Assembly (NCBI GenBank): GCA_036971475.1
Contig: JBAIZL010000007.1
Coordinates: forward strand, 32,539,002-32,603,001
DNA: 64,000 nucleotides
Source of the DNA: Prosapia bicincta
Taxonomy: Eukaryota > Arthropoda > Insecta > Hemiptera > Cercopidae
Direction: 5' to 3'
Shown here: in pieces, positions 55,000-64,000 of the stretch
Numbering within the stretch: the first letter of the stretch is position 1
How the letters are laid out: every line of letters begins with the position of its first letter
Notes under the pieces: model-generated
Database searches by the model: none
What the model was told of the DNA's origin: nothing
The model's input: the letters and a program-made list of their open reading frames with translations, nothing else
Translations under genes and position numbers: made by a program

Positions 55000-56370
55000 A
55001 AATCGCAAAATCCATGAACTATAATTCATGCATTTTTTTTAGAGCAAATATATGACAATTGCGATAGCTCCTATAATACTTATTATAGATCAATTCTAAG
55101 TGCACAATGCGAATCTATGGTCGATTCTGCGTTTATTATGACTTTTAAATCAGAAATCAATTTTTTGTAGAAATCGCAAAATCCATGAACTATAATTCAT
55201 GCATTTTTTTTAGAGCAAATATATGACAATTGCGATAGCTCCTATAATACTTATTATAGATCAATTCTAAGTACACAATGCGAATCTATGGTCGATTCTG
55301 CGTTTATTATGCCTTTTAAATGAGAAATCCATTTTTTGTAGAAATCGCAAAATCCAAGAACTATAATTCATGCATTTTTTTAGAGCAAATATATGACAAT
55401 TGCGATAGCTCCTATAATACTTATTATAGATCAATTCTAAGTGCACAATGCGAATCTATGGTCGATTCTGCGTTTATTATGCCTTTTAAATGAGAAATCC
55501 ATTTTTTGTAGAAATCGCAAAATCCATGAACTATAATTCATGCATTTTTTTTAGAGCAAATATATGACAATTGCGATAGCTCCTATAATACTTATTATAG
55601 ATCAATTCTAAGTGCACAATGCGAATCTATGGTCGATTCTGCGTTTATTAAGCCTTTTAAATGAGAAATCCATTTTTTCTAGAAATCGCAAAATCCATGA
55701 ACTATAATTCATGCATTTTTTTTAGAGAAAATATATGACAATTGTGATAGCTCCTATAATACTTATTATAGATCAATTCTAAGTGCACAATGCGAATCTA
55801 TGGTCGATTCTGCGTTTATTATGCCTTTTAAATGAGAAATCCATTTTTTGTAGAAATCGCAAAATCCATGAACTATAATTCATGCATTTTTTTTAGAGCA
55901 AATATATGACAATTGCGATAGCTCCTATAATACTTATTATAGATCAATTCTAAGTGCACAATGCGAATCTATGGTCGATTCTGCGTTTAATATGCCTTTT
56001 AAATGATAAATCCATTTTTTGTAGAAATCACAAAATCCATGAATTATAATTCATGCATTTTTTTTAGAGCAAATATATGACAATTGCGATAGCTCCTATA
56101 ATACTTATTATAGATCAAGTCTAAGTGCACAATGCGAATCTATGGTCGATTCTGCGTTTATTATGCTTTTTAAATGAGAAATCCATTTTTTGTAGAAATC
56201 GCAAAATCCATGAATGCATTTTTTTTAGAGCAAATATATGACAATTGCGATAGCTCCTATAATACTTATTATAGATCAATTCTAAGTGCACAATGCGAAT
56301 CTATGGTCGATTCTGCGTTTATTATGCCTTTTAAATGAGAAATCCATTTTTTGTAGAAATCGCAAAATCC
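55000..56370 (+). repeat. Eight-monomer block, copy 1 (offset 3238)
   Basis: Markers: AAATCAGAAATC (55147), AAGTACAC (55271), a T7 tract, TATTAAGCC (55651) with TCTAGA, TTTAATATGCC (55988), GATCAAGTCT and the 161-bp monomer (56208). All recur 3238 bp downstream. Private variants include CCAAGAACTATAA near 55355. The edges are approximate. Confidence 0.8.
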
Positions 56371-58237
56371 ATGAACTATAACTCATGCATTTTTTTTAGA
56401 GCAAATATATGACAATTGCGATAGCTCCTATAATACTTATTATAGATCAATTCTAAGTACACAATGCGAATCTATGGTCGATTCTGCGTTTATTATGCCT
56501 TTTAAATGAGAAATCCATTTTTTGTAGAAATCGCAAAATCCATGAACTATAATTCATGCATTTTTTTTAGAGCAAATATATGACAATTGTGATAGCTCCT
56601 ATAATACTTATTATAGATCAATTCTAAGTGCACAATGCGAATCTATGGTCGATTCTGCGTTTATTATGCCTTTTAAATGAGAAATCCATTTTTTGTAGAA
56701 ATCGCAAAATCCATGAACTATAATTCATGCATTATTTTTAGAGCAAATATATGACAATTGCGATAGCTCCTATAATACTTATTATAGATCAATTCTAAGT
56801 GCACAATGCGAATCTATGGTCGATTCTGCGTTTATTATGCCTTTTAAATGAGAAATCCATTTTTTGTAGAAATCGCAAAATCCATGAACTATAATTCATG
56901 CATTTTTTTTAGAGCAAATATATGACAATTGCGATAGCTCCTATAATACTTATTATAGATCAATTCTAAGTGCACAATTCGAATCTATGGTCGATTCTGC
57001 GGTTATTATGCCTTTTAAATGAGAAATCCATTTTTTGTAGAAATCGCAAAATCCATGAACTATAATTCATGCATTTTTTTTAGAGCAAATATATGACAAT
57101 TGCGATAGCTCCTATAATACTTATTATAGATCAATTCTAAGTACACAATGCGAATCTATGGTCGATTCTGCGTTTATTATGCCTTTTAAATGAGAAATCC
57201 ATTTTTTGTAGAAATCGCAAAATCCATGAACTATAATTCATGCATTTTTTTTAGAGCAAATATATGACAATTGTGATAGCTCCTATAATACTTATTATAG
57301 ATCAATTCTAAGTGCACAATGCGAATCTATGGTCGATTCTGCGTTTAATATGCCTTTTAAATGAGAAATCCATTTTTTGTAGAAATCACAAAATCCATGA
57401 ACTATAATTCATGCATTTCTTTTAGAGCAAATATATGACAATTGCGATAGCTCCTATAACACTTATTATGGATCAATTCTAAGTGCACAATTCGAATCTA
57501 CGGTCGATTCTGCGTTTATTATGCCTTTTAAATGAGAAATCCATTTTTTGTAGAAATCACAAAATCCATGAACTATAATCCATGCATTTTTCTTAGAGCA
57601 AATATATGACAATTGCGATAGCTCCTATAATACTTATTATAGATCAATTCTAAGTGAACAATGCGAATCTATGGTCGATTCTGCGTTTATTATGCCTTTT
57701 AAATGAGAAATCCATTTTTCGTAGAAATCGCAAAATCCATGAACTATAATTCATGCATTTTTTTTATAGCAAATATATGACAATTGCGATAGCTCCTATA
57801 ATACTTATTATAGATCAATTCTAAGTGCACAATGCGAATCTATGGTCGATTCTGCGTTTATTAAGCCTTTTAAATGAGAAATCCATTTTTTCTAGAAATC
57901 GCAAAATCCATGAACTATAATTCATGCATTTTTTTTAGAGAAAATATATGACAATTGTGATAGCTCCTATAATACTTATTATAGATCAATTCTAAGTGCA
58001 CAATGCGAATCTATGGTCGATTCTGCGTTTATTATGCCTTTTAAATGAGAAATCCATTTTTTGTAGAAATCGCAAAATCCATGAACTATAATTCATGCAT
58101 TTTTTTTAGAGCAAATATATGACAATTGCGATAGCTCCTATAATACTTATTATAGATCAATTCTAAGTGCACAATGCGAATCTATGGTCGATTCTGCGTT
58201 TATTATGCCTTTTAAATGAGAAATCCATTTTTTGTAG

Positions 58238-59608
58238 AAATCGCAAAATCCATGCACTATAATTCATGCATTTTTTTTAGAGCAAATATATGACAATTGC
58301 GATAGCTCCTATAATACTTATTATAGATCAATTCTAAGTGCACAATGCGAATCTATGGTCGATTCTGCGTTTATTATGCCTTTTAAATCAGAAATCCATT
58401 TTTTGTAGAAATCGCAAAATCCATGAACTATAATTCATGCATTTTTTTTAGAGCAAATATATGACAATTGCGATAGCTCCTATAATACTTATTATAGATC
58501 AATTCTAAGTACATAATGCGAATCTATGGTCGATTCTGCGTTTATTATGCCTTTTAAATGAGAAATCCATTTTTTGTAGAAATCGCAAAATCCATGAACT
58601 ATAATTCATGCATTTTTTTAGAGCAAATATATGACAATTGCGATAGCTCCTATAATACTTATTATAGATCAATTCTAAGTGCACAATGCGAATCTATGGT
58701 CGATTCTGCGTTTAATATGCCTTTTAAATGAGAAATCCATTTTTTGTAGAAATCGCAAAATCCATGAACTATAATTCATGCATTTTTTTTAGAGCAAATA
58801 TATGACAATTGCGATAGCTCCTATAATACTTATTATAGATCAATTCTAAGTGCACAATGCGAATCTATGTTCGATTCTGCGTTTATTAAGCCTTTTAAAT
58901 GAGAAATCCATTTTTTCTAGAAATCGCAAAATCCATGAACTATAATTCATGCATTTTTTTTAGAGAAAATATATGACAATTGTGATAGCTCCTATAATAC
59001 TTATTATAGATCAATTCTAAGTGCACAATGCGAATCTATGGTCGATTCTGCGTTTATTATGCCTTTTAAATGAGAAATCCATTTTTTGTAGAAATCGCAA
59101 AATCCATGAACTATAATTCATGCATTTTTTTTAGAGCAAATATATGACAATTGCGATAGCTCCTATAATACTTATTATAGATCAATTCTAAGTGCACAAT
59201 GCGAATCTATGGTCGATTCTGCGTTTAATATGCCTTTTAAATGAGAAATCCATTTTTTGTAGAAATCACAAAATCCATGAACTTTAATTCATGCATTTTT
59301 TTTAGAGCAAATATATGACAATTGCGATAGCTCCTATAATACTTATTATAGATCAAGTCTAAGTGCACAATGCGAATCTATGGTCGATTCTGCGTTTATT
59401 ATGCTTTTTAAATGAGAAATCCATTTTTTGTAGAAATCGCAAAATCCATGAATGCATTTTTTTTAGAGCAAATATATGACAATTGCGATAGCTCCTATAA
59501 TGCTTACTATAGATCAATTCTAAGTGCACAATGCGAATCTATGGTCGATTCTGCGTTTATTATGCCTTTTAAATGAGAAATCCATTTTTTGTAGAAATCG
59601 CAAAATCC
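58238..59608 (+). repeat. Eight-monomer block, copy 2 (offset 3238)
   Basis: It carries AAATCAG (58385), AAGTACAT (58509), TATTAAGCC (58889), TCTAGA (58916), TTTAATATGCC (59226) and the 161-bp monomer (59446). The 161-bp monomer here has a private GCTTACTATAG in dyad 2 near 59503. Confidence 0.8.
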
Positions 59609-61042
59609 ATGAACTATAATTCATGCATTTTTTTTAGAGCAAATATATGACAATTGCGATAGCTCCTATAATACTTATTATAGATCAACTCTAAGTGCAC
59701 AATGCGAATCTATGGTCGATTCTGCGTTTATTATGCCTTTTAAATGAGAAATCCATTTTTTGTAGAAATCACAAATCCATGAACTATAATCCATGCATTT
59801 TTTTTATAGCAAATATATGACAATTGCGATAGCTCCTATAATACTTATTATAGATCAATTCTAAGTGCACAATGCGAAGCTATGGTCGATTCTGCGTTTA
59901 TTAAGCCTTTTAAATGAGAAATCCATTTATTCTAGAAATCGCAAAATCCATGAACTATAATTCATGCATTTTTTTTAGAGAAAATATATGACAATTGTGA
60001 TAGCTCCTATAATACTTATTATAGATCAATTCTAAGTGCACAATGCGAATCTATGGTCGATTCTGCGTTTATTATGCCTTTTAAATGAGAAATCCATTTT
60101 TTGTAGAAATCGCAAAATCCATGAACTATAATTCATGCATTTTTTTTAGAGCAAATATATGACAATTGCGATAGCTCCTATAATACTTATTATAGATCAA
60201 TTCTAAGTGCACAATGCGAATCTATGGTCGATTCTGCGTTTATTATGCCTTTTAAATGAGAAATCCATTTTTTGTAGAAATCACAAAATCCATGAACTAT
60301 AATTCATGCATTTTTTTTAGAGCAAATATATGACAATTGCGATAGCTCCTATAATACTTATTATAGATCAATTCTAAGTGCACAATGCGAATCTATGGTC
60401 GATTCTGCGTTTATTATGCTTTTTAAATGAGAAATCCATTTTTTGTAGAAATCGCAAAATCCATGAATGCATTTTTTTTAGAGCAAATATATGACAATTG
60501 CGATAGCTCCTATAATACTTATTATAGAACAATTCTAAGTGCACAATGCGAATCTATGGTCGATTCTGCGTTTATTATGCCTTTTAAATGAGAAATCCAT
60601 TTTTTGTAGAAATCGAAAAATCCATGAACTATAATTCATGCATTTTTTTTAGAGCAAATATATGACAATTGCGATAACTCCTATAATACTTATTATAGAT
60701 CAATTCTAAGTGCACAATGCGAATCTATGGTCGATTCTGCGTTTATTATGCCTTTTAAATGAGAAATCCATTTTTTGTAGAAATCGCAAAATCCATGAAC
60801 TATAATTCATGCATTTTTTTTAGAGCAAATATATGACAATTGCGATAGCTCCTATAATACTTATTATAGATCAATTCTAAGTACACAATGCGAATCTATG
60901 GTCGATTCTGCGTTTATTATGCCTTTTAAATGAGATATCCATTTTTTGTAGAAATCGCAAAATCCATGAACTATAATTCATGCATTTTTTTTAGAGCAAA
61001 TATATGACAATTGCGATAGCTCCTATAATACTTATAATAGAT

Positions 61043-62404
61043 CAATTCTAAGTGCACAATGCGAATCTATGGTCGATTCTGCGTTTATTATGCCTTTTAA
61101 ATGAGAAATCCATTTTTTGTAGAAATCGCAAAATCCATGAACTATAATTCATGCATTTTTTTAGAGCAAATATATGACAATTGCGATAGCTCCTATAATA
61201 CTTATTATAGATCAATTCTAAGTGCACAATGCGAATCTGTGATAGATTCTGCGTTTATTATGCCTTTTAAATGAGAAATCCATTTTTTGTAGAAATCGCA
61301 AAATTCATGAACTATAATTCATGCATTTTTTTTAGAGCAAATATATGACAATTGCGATAGCTCCTATAATACTTATTATAGATCAATTCTAAGTGCACAA
61401 TGCGAATCTATGGTCGATTCTGCGTTTAATATGCCTTTTAAATGAGAAATCCATTTTTTGTAGAGATCACAAAATCCATGAACTATAATTCATGCATTTT
61501 TTTTAGAGCAAATATATGACAATTGCGATAGCTCCTATAATACTTATTATAGATCAATTCTAAGTGCACAATGCGAATCTATGGTCGATTCTGCGTCTAT
61601 TATGCCTTTTAAATGAGAAATCCATTTTTTGTAGAAATCGCAAAATCCATGAACTATAATTCATGCATTTTTTTTATAGCAAATATATGACAATTGCGAT
61701 AGCTCCTATAATACTTATTATAGATCAATTCTAAGTGCACAATGCGAATCTATGGTCGATTCTGCGTTTATTAAGCCTTTTAAATGAGAAATCCATTTTT
61801 TCTAGAAATCGCAAAATCCATGAACTATAATTCTTCCATTTTTTTAAGAGAAAATATAGGACAATTGTGATAGCTCCTATAATACTTATTATAGATCAAT
61901 TCTAAGTGCACAATGCGAATCTATGGTCGATTCTGCGTTTATTATGCCTTTTAAATGAGAAATCCATTTTTTGTAGAAATCGCAAAATCCATGAACTATA
62001 ATTCATGCATTTTTTTTATAGCAAATATATGACAATTGCGATAGCTCCTATAATACTTATTATAGATCAATTCTAAGTGCACAATGCGAATCTATGGTCG
62101 ATTCTGCGTTTATTATGCTTTTTAAATGAAAATCCATTTTTTGTAGAAATCGCAAAATCCATGAATGCATTTTTTTTAGAGCAAATATATGACAATTGCG
62201 ATAGCTCCTATAATACTTATTATAGATCAATTCTACGTGCACAATGCGAATCTATGGTCGATTCTGCGTTTATTATGCCTTTTAAATGAGAAATCCATTT
62301 TTTGTAGAAATCGCAAAATCCATGAACTATAACTCATGCATTTTTTTTAGAGCAAATACTCGTATATGACAATTGCGATAGCTCCTATAATACATATTAT
62401 AGAT
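61043..62404 (+). repeat. Eight-monomer HOR unit, copy 1 (1362 bp)
   Basis: Markers: CTGTGATAGATTC (61238), AAAATTCATG, TTTAATATGCC, GTAGAGATCAC, GCGTCTATT, TCTAGA (61801), CTTCCATTT with ATAGGACAATTG, AAATGAAAATCC, the 161-bp monomer (62159), TCTACGTGC and a 6-bp insertion (62359-62364). The length adds up: seven 171-bp plus one 161-bp monomer, plus 6 for the insertion, minus two single-base losses. Confidence 0.93.
62359..62364 (+). repeat. 6-bp insertion CTCGTA in one monomer type
   Basis: GCAAATATATGAC is expanded to GCAAATACTCGTATATGAC. It occurs only here and at 63721-63726, and it adds a sixth CpG to the monomer. The identical insertion in both copies shows the 1362-bp unit was duplicated after the insertion arose. 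Confidence 0.9.
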
Positions 62405-63766
62405 CAATTCTAAGTGCACAATGCGAATCTATGGTCGATTCTGCGTTTATTATGCCTTTTAAATGAGAAATCCATTTTTTGTAGAAATCGCAAAATCCAT
62501 GAACTATAATTCATGCATTTTTTTAGAGCAAATATATGACAATTGCGATAGCTCCTATAATACTTATTATAGATCAATTCTAAGTGCACAATGCGAATCT
62601 GTGATAGATTCTGCGTTTATTATGCCTTTTAAATGAGAAATCCATTTTTTGTAGAAATCGCAAAATTCATGAACTATAATTCATGCATTTTTTTTAGAGC
62701 AAATATATGACAATTGCGATAGCTCCTATAATACTTATTATAGATCAATTCTAAGTGCACAATGCGAATCTATGGTCGATTCTGCGTTTAATATGCCTTT
62801 TAAATGAGAAATCCATTTTTTGTAGAGATCACAAAATCCATGAACTATAATTCATGCATTTTTTTTAGAGCAAATATATGACAATTGCGATAGCTCCTAT
62901 AATACTTATTATAGATCAATTCTAAGTGCACAATGCGAATCTATGGTCGATTCTGCGTCTATTATGCCTTTTAAATGAGAAATCCATTTTTTGTAGAAAT
63001 CGCAAAATCCATGAACTATAATTCATGCATTTTTTTTATAGCAAATATATGACAATTGCGATAGCTCCTATAATACTTATTATAGATCAATTCTAAGTGC
63101 ACAATGCGAATCTATGGTCGATTCTGCGTTTATTAAGCCTTTTAAATGAGAAATCCATTTTTTCTAGAAATCGCAAAATCCATGAACTATAATTCTTCCA
63201 TTTTTTTAAGAGAAAATATAGGACAATTGTGATAGCTCCTATAATACTTATTATAGATCAATTCTAAGTGCACAATGCGAATCTATGGTCGATTCTGCGT
63301 TTATTATGCCTTTTAAATGAGAAATCCATTTTTTGTAGAAATCGCAAAATCCATGAACTATAATTCATGCATTTTTTTTATAGCAAATATATGACAATTG
63401 CGATAGCTCCTATAATACTTATTATAGATCAATTCTAAGTGCACAATGCGAATCTATGGTCGATTCTGCGTTTATTATGCTTTTTAAATGAAAATCCATT
63501 TTTTGTAGAAATCGCAAAATCCATGAATGCATTTTTTTTAGAGCAAATATATGACAATTGCGATAGCTCCTATAATACTTATTATAGATCAATTCTACGT
63601 GCACAATGCGAATCTATGGTCGATTCTGCGTTTATTATGCCTTTTAAATGAGAAATCCATTTTTTGTAGAAATCGCAAAATCCATGAACTATAACTCATG
63701 CATTTTTTTTAGAGCAAATACTCGTATATGACAATTGCGATAGCTCCTATAATACATATTATAGAT
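62405..63766 (+). repeat. Eight-monomer HOR unit, copy 2 (1362 bp)
   Basis: It repeats copy 1 at +1362 with every rare marker present, and I saw no difference on line-by-line reading of several hundred bases. It is the youngest-looking duplication in the window. The sequence after 63890 (longer T-tract, core GT, GATCATTTCT) no longer follows the unit. Confidence 0.93.
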
Positions 63767-64000
63767 CAATTCTAAGTGCACAATGCGAATCTATGGTCGA
63801 TTCTGCGTTTATTATGCCTTTTAAATGAGAAATCCATTTTTTGTAGAAATCGCAAAATCCATGAACTATAATTCATGCATTTTTTTTTAGAGCAAATATA
63901 TGACAATTGCGATAGCTCCTATAATAGTTATTATAGATCATTTCTAAGTGCACAATGCGAATCTATGGTCGATTCTGCGTTTATTATGCCTTTTAAATGA

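Larger units (their letters stand above)
1..64000 (+). repeat. Satellite DNA array, 171-bp monomer, about 375 head-to-tail copies
   Basis: The same roughly 171-bp word recurs from the first to the last base, always in the same orientation, with no interruption by unique sequence. Copies range from 161 to about 175 bp through small indels, mainly T-tract length (T7-T10), a 10-bp deletion class and a 4-bp insertion class. Most copies differ from the consensus at only a few positions. Base composition is about 70% A+T. Such arrays are characteristic of eukaryotic centromeric, pericentromeric or subtelomeric heterochromatin; which applies here cannot be decided from sequence alone. Neither array edge lies in the window. 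Every stretch longer than 300 bases consists of these monomers only; I see no gene, RNA gene or mobile element. Confidence 0.98.
46801..64000 (+). repeat. Domain C of the array (TCTAGA lineage interspersed)
   Basis: From 46.8 kb a monomer lineage with four linked changes appears every 0.2-2.2 kb among near-consensus monomers. Further markers are TTTATAGCAAAT, ATAATCCATGC, TTTAATATGCC, TTTAAATCAGAAATC and AAGTACACAATG. Domain B's 161-bp class continues. The 1348-bp, 3238-bp and 1362-bp repeats lie here. The domain is still going at the window's right end, though the last monomer (from about 63.89 kb, core GT and GATCATTTCT) resembles domain B copies. Confidence 0.7.

Noticed and set aside
1..64000. 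Primate alpha satellite, because of the 171-bp period
   Set aside because: The sequence bears no resemblance to alpha satellite that I can see; the equal length is shared by many unrelated satellites.
1..64000. CRISPR array
   Set aside because: There are no unique spacers; the whole 171-bp period is conserved, and it is far longer than a CRISPR repeat-spacer unit.
1..64000. Transposon or retroelement insertions in the array
   Set aside because: I scanned for breaks in the period and found only indels of 1 to 12 bp.
1..64000. Telomeric repeats such as TTAGG or TTAGGG tracts
   Set aside because: None seen; a subtelomeric location can be neither supported nor excluded.

Overview
The whole 64 kb window is one uninterrupted head-to-tail array of an AT-rich satellite DNA. 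The basic monomer is 171 bp (a clean copy lies at 47515-47685), about 30% G+C. There are roughly 375 copies, all in the same orientation, and the array runs off both ends of the window. I found no protein-coding gene, tRNA, rRNA, transposon, CRISPR array or unique-sequence island. The short open frames of 60-79 codons are read-through of the repeat where small indels move the frame.

A homogenised array of this length points to eukaryotic constitutive heterochromatin: centromeric, pericentromeric or subtelomeric. CpG is not depleted in the monomer (5 per 171 bp against about 3.8 expected from base composition), which argues mildly against a genome with heavy germline CpG methylation. AT-rich satellites of about 170 bp are known from many invertebrates, plants and fish. 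I do not recognise this one and do not assign a species.

Each monomer carries three dyad symmetries: CATGAA-CTATAA-TTCATG (monomer positions 32-49), CTATAATA-NN-TATTATAG (90-107) and GAATC-7 bp-GATTC (130-146). It also has short palindromes such as ATGCAT, CAATTG, GTGCAC and TTTAAA, and two T-tracts (about T6 and T8).

Three variant domains follow one another. Domain A (about 1-25.3 kb) has monomers with AAAACGC, a TATA insertion in the first dyad, AAATACAT and GATCAACTCT. Domain B (about 25.3-46.8 kb) is marked by a 10-bp deletion in the first dyad (161-bp monomers; 27 copies from 25.7 kb to the end) and by ATAACTCATG, GATCAAGTCT and GACATTGCG variants. Domain C (about 46.8-64 kb) keeps the 161-bp class and adds a lineage with linked changes TATTAAGCC / TTTCTAGAAA / AGAGAAAAT / ATTGTGAT.

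On top of the monomers sits a layered, changing higher-order repeat (HOR) structure. Shared rare variants reveal segments repeated at fixed offsets: 346 bp (dimer, three copies), 512 bp, 1348 bp, 1362 bp, 1687 bp, about 1.71 kb, 2887 bp, 2905 bp, 3238 bp, 4918 bp, 5647 bp, 6841 bp and 10617 bp. Several pairs differ by exactly one monomer, as expected from unequal exchange or replication slippage in register. The array therefore reads as a record of repeated local amplification, not as one uniform HOR.
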